From NCBI RefSeq assembly GCF_000494755.1, contig NC_022657.1, forward strand, positions 507,501-571,500: a stretch of 64,000 bases of DNA. Reading direction: 5' to 3'. Below, piece by piece: positions 37,701 to 42,746 of this stretch. Under the pieces are notes generated by a model that ran no database searches, was not told where the DNA came from, and saw only the letters and a list, made by a program, of their open reading frames with translations. A program made the translations under genes and the position numbers. This DNA comes from Amorphoplanes friuliensis DSM 7358 (lineage in GTDB: Bacteria > Actinomycetota > Actinomycetes > Mycobacteriales > Micromonosporaceae). The first letter of the stretch is position 1. Each line of letters begins with the position of its first letter.

Positions 37701-40700
37701 GGACACGCGGTGGGCCGTTGTCGGGCGACATCGCCACGTGATTCAGCAGGTCGAGGCGGGCGTTGCCGATCTGCTGATTGAGCGCGGCTACCTCGGGCTG
37801 GCTCAGTCCGGGTTGGACGGCCTGCTGCTGCAGCTGAAGAAGCTGATCACCCCGCGAGGGCTGCGGCGCCGGATCAACGTCCATGGCGTCGTCGGTCGGC
37901 TGCTCCACGGGCATCGCGGGGGCATCGGCCATGTCGACGTCCGCGTCGGGGGCGCCGTAAGCATGCTCCACCGGGCTGACCTCGACCGGGTTGTCGGCGA
38001 TGTCCGTCGGAGCGTCGACCATGGTCGGGCCGTTCGCGGTCGGCGCGGTTGGTGCGGTGGGTGCTTGGTTGCTTGAGCTGGGTCCTTGTGAAGACGGCGG
38101 CGATGCTGCGGGCGGCGGCTGACCGGGCGTTTGCGTGCTCGGCGCGGTGATCGACTGCGGCGCCCTGGTGTCCGTGATCGGTGACGGCCCGGCAATGGGT
38201 GATGGCCCGCTGGGCGTCTGTCCTTCGGAGACCGGCTCGCTATGCGTCTGCGCAGCAGGGTTTGGTGTCGCCGGGCTCGGTAGGGGACCGGGAGACTGCG
38301 CAGCGGGTGTCTGCCCCGCCGCCCGGTCCTGGTCGGCGGGCGTCTCCGTGGCCGGAGTCGGTGACGCCGCGTCAGGCGTTTGCGCCGTAGGCGTGGTCGA
38401 ACCAGTAGCCTGCTCGACCGGCGTCTCAGCAGGAGCAGTCGGCACGTCCACGGCGGTCGTCGGCACAGCCGAGTTCGATGCAACCGGCGGCGGCACGGCC
38501 GGGTTCTGCGCGGTGGGTGACTGCGGGGTGGGGTTTTGCGCCGCGGGTGACGGCGAGGCCGGGTTCTGCGCGGTGGGTGGCTGCGCGGTCGGGCTCTGCG
38601 CGGTGGGTGGCTGCGCGGTTGGGTTTTGCGTGGTGGGTGGCTGCGCGGTGGGGTTCTGTGCCGTCGGCGTCTGAGCCGCGGGTGACGGCGCGGCTGGAGT
38701 CTGTGCGAGCGGAGGCTGCGCGGCTGGAGTCTGTGCGAAAGGCGGCTGCGCGGCTGAGGTTTGCCCGAGTGGCGGCTGCGCGGCGGGGGATTCGGCGGCG
38801 GGTGTCTGTGCAGGTGGGGCGCCGGTGGTGGTGTTGCCGCCGGGTTGGGTGCCCGTTTGGACGCCGGGGACCGGTGCAGGGGAGGACACCTGGGCGGGAG
38901 GAGCACTGTTCTGCGGGGCATCGGAGGACTCGTCGACGGGAATCTGAACCGCGGCGGGAGGCAGCCCTCCGGTCAGAGGCGGAGGTGATCCCTGCTCCAC
39001 CGCAGACGGAGGCGCGTCGAAGCCAGGCAGACCGCCGCCGGTCGACGGAGCAGGCGCGATCGCGCCGGGTGCCGTGCCAGGGCCAGAACTGGGTGCACCG
39101 ACCGGGTTCGAGCCGGCCGAAACCACCGGGGCGGCAGCGGGTCCGACGCTCGGCGCCGCCCCTGGCCCGGTGGCCGGACTCGCGGCAGGTTCTGCACGAG
39201 GCCCAGCGGCCGGGCCCGCACCTGAGCCGGTTGCCGGGCTGTCAGCTGGTCCGGTGGCCGGGTTTACTGCGGGGTTGGTGCCGGGGCCGACTACCGGGCC
39301 GCCACTTGATCCGGTGGCTGGGCTTTCAGCAGGGTTCGTGCCGGGGCCGGCAACCGGGGACGTGCCTGGTCCGGTAGGTGGGCTCACTGCGGGGTTCGTG
39401 CCGGAGCCTGCAACCGGGCCGGCACCTGATCCGGCGGCAGGGTCCACGGCTGGGTTGGCACCAGGTCCAGCGGTAGGACCCGCGCCGGGTGCGGTGGCCG
39501 GATTCGTGCCCTGACCTGTGGCCGGGTTTGCACCAAGCCCAGTAGCTGGGCTTACGCCCGGCCCAGCGGCTGGGTTTGCGCCCGGCCCAGCGGCTGGGTT
39601 TGCGCCCGGCCCAGCGGCTGGGTTTGCGCCCGGCCCAGCGGCTGGGTTTGCGCCTGGCCCAGTGGCTGGGTTCGTGCCCTGACCTGTGGCCGGGTTCGTT
39701 CCGGGCCCTGTGGCCGGGTTCACGCCCTGACCTGTGGCCGGGTTCGTGCCGGGCCCAGCTGCCGGATCCGTGCTCGGACTGACAGCAGGCCCAGCCGCGG
39801 GGCCCACGTTGGTTCCGGTGGCAGGCGCAGCGCCGGGGCCAGTGCCAGGAGCGAGGCCACGACCAGTCGTCGGATCCGCGCCGGGACCGGTTGCCGGGGA
39901 CAAGCCTGGACCTGAACCGGGAACGCCCGGACCTGAACCGGGAACGCCCGGGCCTGAACCGGGACCGGCACCCGGACCCGTTCCCGAGCCGGCGCCTGGA
40001 CCGGCGCCAGGACTGACATCTGCATCCGCACCCGGCCCAGCGCCAAGACCCGCACCCGAACCAGAACCGGCACCGGCTCCCGGACCGGCACCAGCGCCAG
40101 CACCGACTCCCGAACCAGCGCCAGCACCAACGCCGGCTCCTGGACCAGCACCGGGGCCGCCACCCGAACCGACACCCGGACCCTCGGCCGGGCCGGCACC
40201 TTGGCCCTCGCCCGGGCCGGCTGCGGGGACGGGTGGGCCTTCGGCCGGGGGTGGGGGTGAGTGGGATTCCGGGCCTTCGATGCCCGAGCGGGGCGGTGGC
40301 GGCGCCGGTGTGAACGGGCCGGTGCCGTTCGGGTTGAAGTTGCCGCCGAATTCGGACGCCCAGTGGTGGAGGACGCCGCCCAGGATGGAGGAGGACATGG
40401 TGGCGAAGGGGTTGAAGCCGCCGCCGCCCATCATCATCGTGAACAGGCCCTCGAAGAGGGTTTCGCCGGCGCCGGAGAAGCCTTCACGGCCGTACGGGTT
40501 TTTGCCGACCTTGGGGAACCACTTGCCGCCGATCATCTGGACGGCGCTGGCGCCGCCGCCGATGAACATGCCGCCGAGGAAGCTCAGGGCCAGGTCTTTG
40601 TAGTCGATGCCTTTGCGGTTGCCTTCGAGGATCTGGGTGAGCTGGGCGGCTGCGCCCTGCCACAGCTCTTCCAGGCCTTCCTCGATCGCTTCGACCGTCA

Positions 40701-41199
40701 GGCGGGCCAGGGACTGGGCCAGGCGGTTGCGGAGCTGGGAGATGAGGACGTTGACGAGTTCCTGGCCGATTTTGATGAACGACGGGACCAGGGCCGCGCC
40801 GAAGCCGGTGGCCAGGGCGATGGCGATCTCGACGACCTGGGTGAAGGCCGCGATGACGATGTTGTACTGGGTGGCTTCGGAGTCCAGGGCGTACTGGTAG
40901 GCGGCTCCGCCGAGCTGGGTGGAGACGTTGGCGCCGACGGGGACGTTCTGGGTGATGCCGTTCTGGAACTGTGCGAAGGCGTCGGCGGCCGGGCCGTCCA
41001 GGCTGCCGTTGAGCTGGTATCCGAGGGCGGCAGTGGACGAGACGCCATTGAGCAGGGTGCCGGTGAAGCCGTACAGCTCGTCGCCCATGGCGCGGAGCGC
41101 TGTCGGGTCCGCCTCGGGGAACTGTTCGCCTACGCCGTACAGGATGAGGTCGTAGGCCCACTGCCACTCGGGGTCGTTGGGGATGTGGAAGTCGACCAC
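19765..41199 (-). CDS. Giant multi-domain T7SS polymorphic toxin (7,144 residues)
   Basis: One uninterrupted frame. Order: WXG-like helical N-terminus (1-110); hydrophobic segments (about 112-160 and 200-225); Pro/Gly/Ala-rich linker (about 300-1080); papain-fold toxin with Cys1207 (TNCHIT), His1282 (TGHLINVV) and Asp1298 (FLDGQSG); metzincin-like HEIGHYLGL at 1493, 2442 and 3387, the first two each followed by a GT-A-like domain (FVVNMMV, then FQDFDTGART); beta-rich middle; coiled coil near 4470-4660; fourth zinc site HEVLHFLGA at 5368; caspase/C80-like His5862/Cys5900; ART Arg6238, ExE 6301-6303; second His6399/Cys6437; second ART Arg7031, ExE 7094-7096. Presumably exported by the neighbouring T7SS as a multi-warhead effector. 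GTG start follows the WXG partner's stop by 6 bases. Confidence 0.9.
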   Translation of the reverse strand: MVDFHIPNDPEWQWAYDLILYGVGEQFPEADPTALRAMGDELYGFTGTLLNGVSSTAALGYQLNGSLDGPAADAFAQFQNGITQNVPVGANVSTQLGGAAYQYALDSEATQYNIVIAAFTQVVEIAIALATGFGAALVPSFIKIGQELVNVLISQLRNRLAQSLARLTVEAIEEGLEELWQGAAAQLTQILEGNRKGIDYKDLALSFLGGMFIGGGASAVQMIGGKWFPKVGKNPYGREGFSGAGETLFEGLFTMMMGGGGFNPFATMSSSILGGVLHHWASEFGGNFNPNGTGPFTPAPPPPRSGIEGPESHSPPPPAEGPPVPAAGPGEGQGAGPAEGPGVGSGGGPGAGPGAGVGAGAGSGVGAGAGAGPGAGAGSGSGAGLGAGPGADADVSPGAGPGAGSGTGPGAGPGSGPGVPGSGPGVPGSGPGLSPATGPGADPTTGRGLAPGTGPGAAPATGTNVGPAAGPAVSPSTDPAAGPGTNPATGQGVNPATGPGTNPATGQGTNPATGPGANPAAGPGANPAAGPGANPAAGPGANPAAGPGVSPATGLGANPATGQGTNPATAPGAGPTAGPGANPAVDPAAGSGAGPVAGSGTNPAVSPPTGPGTSPVAGPGTNPAESPATGSSGGPVVGPGTNPAVNPATGPADSPATGSGAGPAAGPRAEPAASPATGPGAAPSVGPAAAPVVSAGSNPVGAPSSGPGTAPGAIAPAPSTGGGLPGFDAPPSAVEQGSPPPLTGGLPPAAVQIPVDESSDAPQNSAPPAQVSSPAPVPGVQTGTQPGGNTTTGAPPAQTPAAESPAAQPPLGQTSAAQPPFAQTPAAQPPLAQTPAAPSPAAQTPTAQNPTAQPPTTQNPTAQPPTAQSPTAQPPTAQNPASPSPAAQNPTPQSPTAQNPAVPPPVASNSAVPTTAVDVPTAPAETPVEQATGSTTPTAQTPDAASPTPATETPADQDRAAGQTPAAQSPGPLPSPATPNPAAQTHSEPVSEGQTPSGPSPIAGPSPITDTRAPQSITAPSTQTPGQPPPAASPPSSQGPSSSNQAPTAPTAPTANGPTMVDAPTDIADNPVEVSPVEHAYGAPDADVDMADAPAMPVEQPTDDAMDVDPAPQPSRGDQLLQLQQQAVQPGLSQPEVAALNQQIGNARLDLLNHVAMSPDNGPPRVLAGNVNAGPHTAADITVLTRDLFPGLDGINPVKLGPLDTNCHITTQIVDSMLAGNPPQVAPKAGTIPDLKSLEQRMGGRFQARGSLRNLVAYLDTLPPGSRGIIAYDKPFTNVTGHLINVVKLDPGHLVFLDGQSGGLATLPPAAGNPRYSFMPTHIPGVQTISSPYQPHSTNTTPFGGVATDPRTVTATTYDVVELPAHQGVPKVVADSYRSAGLDVPTEARPDVGRIDGLIAFDHRTLPGGKQDFTVRVHLNPTDSTAAQQQKQVEQQTRDAVDSLFNTDDRLNVTVEFTDDPAAAHTTINLSSTPVDTTQTQWSTSDSGIQNAHEIGHYLGLPDEYADTGPIRRVLNTTARDDNSLMATTDPDSSPEVLPRHVDKILETAETAPGSTTEDHEGALGTRPAPPPRVPGGTNQAFDNLVRNRIPVTADSYRSIRDNLMYRDTKTSEAPMGFVVNMMVSAADVHRLPQVINSIAAGMRPDTPVAFVVGVNTTATSPNSALQRGVDQATQLAQSMPFPIAIAGHAVGAGKSTFPYGKARNAVLNSSETKAAVEAFAANRAYPYVAFQDFDTGARTTGSGKHVFNQLQDLTAYSDDEPDRPMMMTGGYRVGDAAELIKDTRHRLESRVGNEKGPAKQRIENAIARLNHPGNAAQFVSDFSRAISDDMQTRDRQSKIHPLLPYAPEPNLFVDGLLIRGNRDVQFGDGAAEYGQLSTSLNRAYAEELAADYGHGTLKQVPKEVRQGQLQVDAQNYRHPKRGQAFLVDYADSAVPTDLSRLAADVIIGKALPQSHTSMLTVSGRFFGYDAGYQVPGGPSGPKQAKAGTGLTGYATSSASTASAFTTPVYHPATMSPYFGGSGQTAVQTAPSWTTSLTPQQKQQLGGQTHNTLSPAISMGIPGTSDTIGLPSSQKLYAAQQLSLSNTANTIRQEFANAASVVNQSNLGVRDTSIYSALAAQLNLDANRIRERTLATGQNANASLLEQLADQRRENPYRNGHFVVAAIGAPRADTRAYVPSAARAESTSQERDQLRSAYDVLTDVIARDLGLNIHVHTPQGTVRHTAPGATQTLHVDRTRDSHDRIVFRPRPSSRPSPLGSGPVTGGKQDARTPDLVPSPAPKSEIDAQRSTVTPRTANTSAFDVVESAPTGRGVPDIVAESYRAAGLEAPATARPDVTRVEGPIAYDYRALPNGVRDFTVKVHLDPQDATAREQRADVEQRAKDAVDSIFNQGFRIGDGQLNVNVEFTDDPAEAHTTVELHGDVRTTQTEWSTTSSDVDLAHEIGHYLGLSDENVDNRVFNRTPESAAVYSDNSLMTSADPDSRPEVFQRHLDKIDQTAEAVLSADRGDNAAPRPSADRDRGGLGSRPAPPPKVSGGRNRAFDDLVARQVRVDGRSYPIVRDDLIGRRAPMAFVVNMMVPASDVARLPQVMNSIIGGMQPGTRVAFVVGVNTPSSSVSRDLERGVAQAVQLANQSPWPVAVTGHAVGKSKSTGSFLYGRGRNAILDSSALTSAVQAYAATGAYPYVSFQDFDTGARTTDSGTHVFDQLQELTAYADDDPDRPLMLTGGYRVGSAAELIRDTRDRLDRRIGKEKGSARQKLRDAIDRLDDPGNAAQFVRDFTNAVRDDMQTRDRQAEIHPLLPYAPEPNLFVDGLLTVGRPGVRFGEGSAEFGQLSTNLNRAYADELATTYGDARDTRVQVDSQNNRHPSRGRGFLVDYADSAVPTDLSRLAADVIIGKALPQSHTSMLTVSGRFFGYDAGNQVPGGPSGPKQAKAGTGLTGYASSSASTANAFTTPAYHPAATSHYFGGTGANVVTAAPSWATTLSPAQKQQLGGQSHNTLNPAISLGIPGTSDSVGLPSSQKLYAAQQLSLSNTANTIRQEFANAAAIARQGVNLRADSVFNALAANLNLDGFQIRDRVLGTTPSAGLLEQLADRRRENPYRNGHFVVAALGAPRAQTGSYVPDASTAESSRREREQLRGAYDVVLDASARALGLNIDVHTRQGTTRYAAPGATGTVHVERSRDNQDRVVFGPYPPTRPSPLGTGPVVGGKQDARTPETVEAPASRAQIDALREQTPPRRANTSAFDVVEQPATDRGVPDFVAESYRAAGLEVPTTARPQVGRVDGPIAYDYRALPNGVRDFTVKVHLDPQDPTARDQRAEVEQRAKDAVDSVFNQGFRIGDGQLNVTVEFTDDPADAHATIELHGDAPNTQTTWSTTATDLDLAHEIGHYLGLRDENVDNRVFNRTPESAAVYSDNSLMTSADPADRPEIFQRHVDRINEIADASLSPDNQQQIDDNPEGIGVALTTDGDLALPAPEAVRQSLPAYLKESRTLGLAEQTRATDRADLATPLRALAPGLPAEVVADLQQDIRDDVDQFLGTGRPYPVVIDGKPAELIVTATLGWDGVRVTGKSDAAGQASSKTEATGTHSLRHSRDKHLEPKATVTVMPPAVFGAGASIPTGPATTHSTANRTTFTTTTSVEVEDQAEVSVPITFTATLRGVGTATAEGEVPLRVPTKLAKPPALPARSPDDPPLDAAPPKRFGVESVVSRPADNTFFDQAAKLLEDQGLGDITRLGAPGRTVLQQFFSEANISAKLGKMVVHDPTDRHQGWVTSDALLRAHEKPWRRLFPGRNRAVQMRLVARQVQVVETVDRATHTDTSAFASENTDLSSADRPFNLWGMAGGGTDVPLVTFLVGPKVSATRKGPNTQEIKEESGTRQTLTASGPAVRYRTVYDLQVRPIGQPARELDGTVETLQWTTQDRIRDTALDPDRDLASWRGRTGTGRTHFAPPPIEHGKSFGGAFINDLRGGDKIYEAVAEALRSVPGKRGFTLHPDTFVQQFDDPAFAEGINAGVQAILSRDTDARTMLSNRQLRYLLDRIVGPGLQIPLIKQGKLYDYTSVVTVSGALTDLSDGDLIDRGDFEAGDKHKSKTTTTAGQERSRTVELSLEARILGPVGRAFSTLLGGPKASRTSTKAHEIGVSRGRTSEATHAPGLTEEGKLGDRPMREFAGTLQITATTESSVRPNQNARHLVPGSPGRGLPDVVATTSNPPTSYELKVHLLVPEHRVSTTPPPAVPSREPRDPEWIEHPAPLSRMTGGYPHDLTGSQVESFLGAEHLQAAAKEALTAASKDPIYGFADGRISTVIADALSPERLAGDPEVFTRPVALSNLRHGRRSADADADARVRLRPTNPRILPDSEFARVKDVLSGGSATRSKHGRSYEVSTAITGVASVTGTATDHGDTKSTPGGVVVATLTPWQRTWGGTTDDSLTGVGKLKIGSRPERRVLVQLDVAAEVIAEARHEGNLDVLDVLPGEKTQRAGQSFTLPDSVLMWMTESQVQQMREHDLARTQQDNDVKLQQWHAGQATQQQAEHDAERARQTAEHRRERADLRRHQWNQEQQDRAFAERVDRRTEPARREQLAAAIQARVAQHHAERVALTARQQIETADLRQSQQDRQDSRLDRQQRERDIVAREQQRQRDDLAGQRPAPAAEDPRGAALGPAPDRSLGLGGVDTTVDLSDRIPHLRRRIADTVGDEIADALLPQSALDTPHDNVRALQTFLANAQSHVGGALNGGRTLPLRIEGRFRGHTYQATLTADFVQAPTFTGIEQVEDLTVSDSTTVSHADTRSKGSTVGSVSVTLRAQGTVTEDAQSPAHGPASQTVGGGYVGTANLGVRTTDETNTEARTYAQSLTTHGPVAAYRGKLGLDITVTGNGLGPDGLTLRDVRDVGLHTHPGSSRPNGPLGVARPATRLPADQLTDDAREQWRTAEGHDTLPENAAVEHVLVDLTDLHRAGEQALADSGVQVDETTRSAIRDGLTGTNLKAGLPAMLAGRFPVPVPGRLGRDLFVDARLVPLPRFAGADATVEVTSSVERARGRKVERSTGHTYAVKMNGPVVAGGVNHPASDNAVGERDNFGAVNASTFYEQPLYSTDPTRRQKAEAALRDDHTGSKPVTEPADDTMTRSLSYGIEFRLVARSQETTPKHSAGSQVTVADAATVRMPDAAARERTGTDLSPELRRTATEVATRGREWTTEDAWWDAQRAHQAELDKTRRQEDHDRATPAYLRTQRFDPAADPIVSGTHLLRGENTTINFRVRELPGPVRAFDVHLDLVSRNNTVPADARREYAERIRQTVEENINGRYTFADGHRLQVNLTFDTPAWRDGMLDDWDGDPDRNPPVEITTSGDTHQHSWNLTDSPDVGVHEVLHFLGAKEGYSSADRLFRTPDRPGVMGTEARTGPADYLTDTDLATIADVARTAGPRPVTVAAPTEATPVQTPSRAPGRPETRQEAAEQYEQRLATHLYQSDRVRQAATRTVERLREVLAQVTPNPPAQGVRRSFVQDLLDSSGQAGTQTTGEDLRALLTDGNLREVMTAYYNGAYFNRTPPAGEPSLKDVVLDIVRSKDWARSDALGLNTAELRSYAEFLDNPLRPAVNAALTAQGKNPAPLTDDPFTPANLIARSQHWQADASEQQRSRRVARSERDQKRGPQAVTPRQLRTSGAELGRYETAYLQRPGQKPFVVDTEEGTAEHTEPWRSWLRPDEQGPELPLPWVSGHSYFAFDTTSDWYKEVHDDAAIPVTAGPSLTTSRLLTAFRWLNVPGVSEQEFLGALAGWMMAADDHSLYEILRGGEIAGVPLPGLRLHDLTSSDELYDSLARIGLDTPAGDRPADVSVTRSFLDPGIQSPFPGPAGHFTLLAHGTADGVVRDGRPMTPEQLADFVRTDPAWHGQPITLAACDTGIPQGYAHRLSELLPGTTIHAPDGPVWTTPSGEAFVTGTAGYDPDGRPRPQLPPTGSWRTYYQPSDTTGTRTGPYLSGTTATRPLNPELYDADRMAPWGRPFAERPLLTEPQGPQRYAELARAGTGPRTPYEALYQQRLDGRFGSFASVGADEQADIAAIYENLNIVSSNDPSVPPEDKQVYADWETRNGMTLADVLARVSPAQAAAVYMYTNGNYPLVNAVLEQPSDHAAPETPDEVHRKLTKITDKDLRQGAQNGPNTAGILKYDPRLADLRRIYRRTLELQTGDFVLDAVANRMHERNAEIAPEVFQEMRIHGDMAIDGLRRLPATRDTAVFRGNEDQPALVVGHEFAVKSLTSTSRDNRQAVEFLPSSGPRMLLDLRLTGYGGRDINIFSAFPVEAEVLLLPGTRFRVDEVTDVDDLDGPYRHIVATEIPPAGFDPDADLVDLDAEPVAFERQIEDEPSVSPEPTVVRSLLNPEEAATRAMPAHPGHYTLYAHGTADGVVVNDVTIPAEHLADLIRQDPAWHGQPITLVVCDTGRPDGYAAQLARHLPGTRITAPDHAAWTTPGGHAYVSGTVGYTPDGRPKPKLPPTGAWHTFVASPAEVEEVGEPVQFLTQTAPNPLTADLADAQRWAPWGRPYQQRPMLDEQGMKPRVRPLEIEYEDRLGETFRKSQRAHTAVQLAAQKLRAVILTYHHQNAAWVKGHPVFQQLDSDNVGVQMSAVFTATASIDGGQESIFKALVQDIFNDRKWALSDQLGLWTPQLKKMRAFVDNPALRNRVRDVLEDNGVVITKANRDIFAPDVLASQLVGLNPTKADLANLAALARDELSWKAARMMTMYRLLNITNAKTADFLQAFSGWMMLPKNNSYLRKLMVGAEVADTAIRGVRISSISSAEEVYARLIHSGIVNGNKWGDLGPNTRRKHTPYESLYWQRVKGELGSFGAINSTERARFNTLYDNLLAMAWDQKNPTRQLINWERRNDADIRQMLFRISKAQIFAVWMYTSGNYPLMNAALEREANHESPTMSLSTEKKLLKLVGKDIKGGAQNGPNTAGFLKYDPVLADLRARYRSVPYIDYYEPWKAKSLTAQMEERARLIAPSVFREMRIHNDMAVDGLRMLPAARDISTYRGNPDKAEYQVGHEFSVKSLTSTSRVKDNGIGFMPDSEPAMLLDLRLKGYGGRDIDIFSVFVTEAEVLLLPGTRFRVVKVTKRYDPDKGGYRHIVAEEIRPIGYDPQLWAGWAG
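19840..20760 (-). other. C-terminal ART domain 2 of the giant toxin
   Basis: Residues about 6815-7120 form an ADP-ribosyltransferase exoenzyme-like domain. WMYTSGNYPLMNAAL is the conserved helix, STYRGNPDK holds Arg7031 for NAD, SLTSTSR is the Ser-Thr-Ser motif, and EAEVLLLPGT holds Glu7094 and Glu7096. The intact R-S-ExE set predicts arginine-directed mono-ADP-ribosylation. It is a diverged copy of the domain at about 22250-23140. Confidence 0.85.
21860..22030 (-). other. Clan-CD (caspase/C80-like) site 2 in the giant toxin
   Basis: YTLYAHGTADG (His6399) and, 38 residues on, ITLVVCDTG (Cys6437) fit the His-Gly ... Ala/Val-Cys dyad of clan CD peptidases such as the MARTX C80 autoprocessing domain. 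It lies between ART 1 and ART 2. The fold is inferred from the dyad pattern only. Confidence 0.55.
22250..23140 (-). other. ART domain 1 of the giant toxin
   Basis: Residues about 6020-6320. YMYTNGNYPLVNAVL is the conserved helix, AVFRGNEDQ carries Arg6238, SLTSTSR the Ser-Thr-Ser motif, and EAEVLLLPGT Glu6301 and Glu6303. All catalytic residues of an R-S-E mono-ADP-ribosyltransferase are present. Confidence 0.85.
23460..23660 (-). other. Clan-CD (caspase/C80-like) site 1 in the giant toxin
   Basis: FTLLAHGTADG (His5862) and ITLAACDTG (Cys5900), 38 residues apart, as in the second copy. The segment that follows each copy (PDGRPRPQLPPTG, PDGRPKPKLPPTG) is also conserved. It is predicted to cleave and release the downstream ART module. 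Confidence 0.55.
31457..37130 (-). repeat. Tandem 2.84-kb intragenic duplication in the giant toxin gene
   Basis: Two full copies, about 34301-37130 and 31457-34300, plus a partial third at about 30840-31456 that covers only the metzincin-like part. Matching landmarks are offset by 2835-2844 bases, for example the stretch near 34965 and 32121, and 33826 and 30991. Many stretches are almost identical at base level. Each full unit encodes a metzincin-like domain, a GT-A-like domain and about 500 further residues. The similarity implies recent duplication or ongoing gene conversion. Confidence 0.88.
37900..40310 (-). repeat. Low-complexity Pro/Gly/Ala linker of the giant toxin, with 24-base tandem repeats
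   Basis: About 800 codons of short Pro-Gly-Ala, Ala-Gln and Thr-Ala-Gln-Pro repeats (residues about 300-1080). At base level four near-perfect 24-base units lie at 39561-39656, each encoding an eight-residue GANPAAGP-type repeat, flanked by diverged copies. Such arrays can change length by slippage while staying in frame. Confidence 0.9.
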
Positions 41200-41205
41200 G
41201 GGTGC

Positions 41206-42333
41206 TCAGTACAGGTCGGTGACGAGGGGGACAGCCGTACCGTCGGGGGTGAAGCTGACGATCAACGGCTGGTAGTTCTCGGCGGTCGCGTCGGCGGCGG
41301 GGTTCTCCTTGACGACGAAGAACTGGTCGTCGCCCGGGTCGAGGGGCTGTCCGTCGGCGCCGGTGACCGTGCTGCCGACGACGGGGGCGATCGACTCGAA
41401 GAGGTTCGCGTCCACGCGGGTCGTGCCGTCCGGGAACCGGTTGAGCGCCTGCAGGTGGTAGCCCTCGGCCAGTGGCCGGCCGTCGACGAGCGCGGTCGCG
41501 TACTCCGGGGTCATGCGGTAGGACGAGATGGCCGGGAAGGCCTGGTGGGCTTGGGCCTCCTGGGCCGGCATCACCGACATCATCGCGCGGAGCTGGGGTT
41601 CGAGCTCGTAGGCCTTGCCGTCCATCGAGATGCGGGTGTATTTCGGTTCGCCGGTCTCGGGGTCGACACCTTCGGAGACCAGGCGGGTGTTGCCGTCCTT
41701 GCGGACGAACTCGTCGTTGGAAGCCCAGACGATCTCTTTCAGCCGGAACGACTGATCACCCACGTCGACGAATTGCTCGTCCTGGCCGGTCTGCAGGTTC
41801 TTCTCGCTGCGCAGGACCGGTTCCACCGGCTCGGCCCGCACCGCCAGCCGTCCGCGCAGTCGCTGGGCCGGCTCCGCCTCGCGGACTTCCCCGGCCGACA
41901 TAGCGACCCTCCGGGTCCGGCCCAGCAGCTTCTGCGCCGGCTGTGCTTCCTGAGCTTCCCCCGCCGTGTACGCGTTGAGCCCCGCACCCTGCGGCATGCC
42001 CTCGAAGTCACGGGCAAGTTTGTGCCCGGTGTCACGGGCGTCGTCGTCCGCCAGCCGGTACGCCTTGCCGCTCTCGCGCAGACCGGCCGACGTGTAGTCG
42101 AGCGTCTCCTTGACGCCCGTGACCATGCCGTCCAGCGCGTCGAGGCCCTTGAGAAACTTCTCGGAGAACTGCTTGCCCATGTCGTCGTCGCCCCAGCTGT
42201 TGCCGTACTGGGCGCGGAGCAGTTGAAGTTGATCCAGGTAACCCTGGTAGAGCGCGCCGTGCTCGCCGTAGTTGTCGCCGAGCTGGGTGACACCCTCGGG
42301 GTTGACCCAGATCTGGCCGCTGGGCTGGCTCAC
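41206..42333 (-). CDS. WXG-type T7SS partner/substrate protein with C-terminal extension
   Basis: 375 residues. The N-terminal 100 or so form a helical hairpin of WXG100/EspC type: LRAQYGNSWGDDDMGKQF (W-G turn), a second helix around LDALDGMVTGVKETL, and AYRLADDD, which fits the YxxxD/E T7SS export motif. The C-terminal 250 residues are beta-rich with Asp/Gly turns and have no recognised domain. GTG 42333 overlaps the YbaB-like stop by 4 bases. It precedes the giant toxin by 6 bases, so it is the likely dimer partner that takes the toxin to EccC. Confidence 0.8.
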   Translation of the reverse strand: MSQPSGQIWVNPEGVTQLGDNYGEHGALYQGYLDQLQLLRAQYGNSWGDDDMGKQFSEKFLKGLDALDGMVTGVKETLDYTSAGLRESGKAYRLADDDARDTGHKLARDFEGMPQGAGLNAYTAGEAQEAQPAQKLLGRTRRVAMSAGEVREAEPAQRLRGRLAVRAEPVEPVLRSEKNLQTGQDEQFVDVGDQSFRLKEIVWASNDEFVRKDGNTRLVSEGVDPETGEPKYTRISMDGKAYELEPQLRAMMSVMPAQEAQAHQAFPAISSYRMTPEYATALVDGRPLAEGYHLQALNRFPDGTTRVDANLFESIAPVVGSTVTGADGQPLDPGDDQFFVVKENPAADATAENYQPLIVSFTPDGTAVPLVTDLY

Positions 42334-42746
42334 TTCGCGGCCCGGCCCAGACCGAGGATCTCGCGCACGCTGGTCGCCATGCGTGGTTCCGCCGGCAGGT
42401 ACGTGTCGACACCCGCCTGGCCGCTGACCATGGCCCGCGCGTCCATGCCGTCGGGCAGCATCGGGGCCAGGATCGCGGCGGCCTGGCTGGTCGCCTCCTC
42501 CTTGGCCTCGGCGAAGGTCTGCATGATCGTCGCGGTGAGCTCGGCCGGCGTCAGTCGCTTGTAGGCGCTGGTCGGGAAGCGGATGTCGGTGAGGACGCCG
42601 CTCTGGCCGACGGTCACGGTCACCTCGTGCCGGGCCGACGTCGCGGACGCCGAGATCTCGCGCATCTGCTGCTGCAGCGTGCTGAAACTGGCGCGCTGGC
42701 GCTGGTACTCCTCGAAGAGGTGCTCGATGCGTTCGTTGAAGTCCAT
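42330..42746 (-). CDS. YbaB/EbfC-family protein, first gene of the toxin operon
   Basis: 138 residues. N-terminal coiled helix (ERIEHLFEEYQRQRASFSTL) followed by the YbaB strand pattern EVTVTVGQSGVLTDIRF and a C-terminal helix (ATIMQTFAEAKEEATSQAA). Family members bind DNA as nucleoid proteins, but YbaB-fold proteins are common in actinobacterial T7SS loci and may act as chaperones for WXG substrates. A GGAAGGGG ribosome site precedes the ATG. A second YbaB-like gene closes the opposite operon at 61570. Confidence 0.82.
   Translation of the reverse strand: MDFNERIEHLFEEYQRQRASFSTLQQQMREISASATSARHEVTVTVGQSGVLTDIRFPTSAYKRLTPAELTATIMQTFAEAKEEATSQAAAILAPMLPDGMDARAMVSGQAGVDTYLPAEPRMATSVREILGLGRAAK

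Noticed and set aside
39540..39780. Possible CRISPR array
   Set aside because: Regular 24-base repeats without unique spacers, in frame inside a protein-coding linker.
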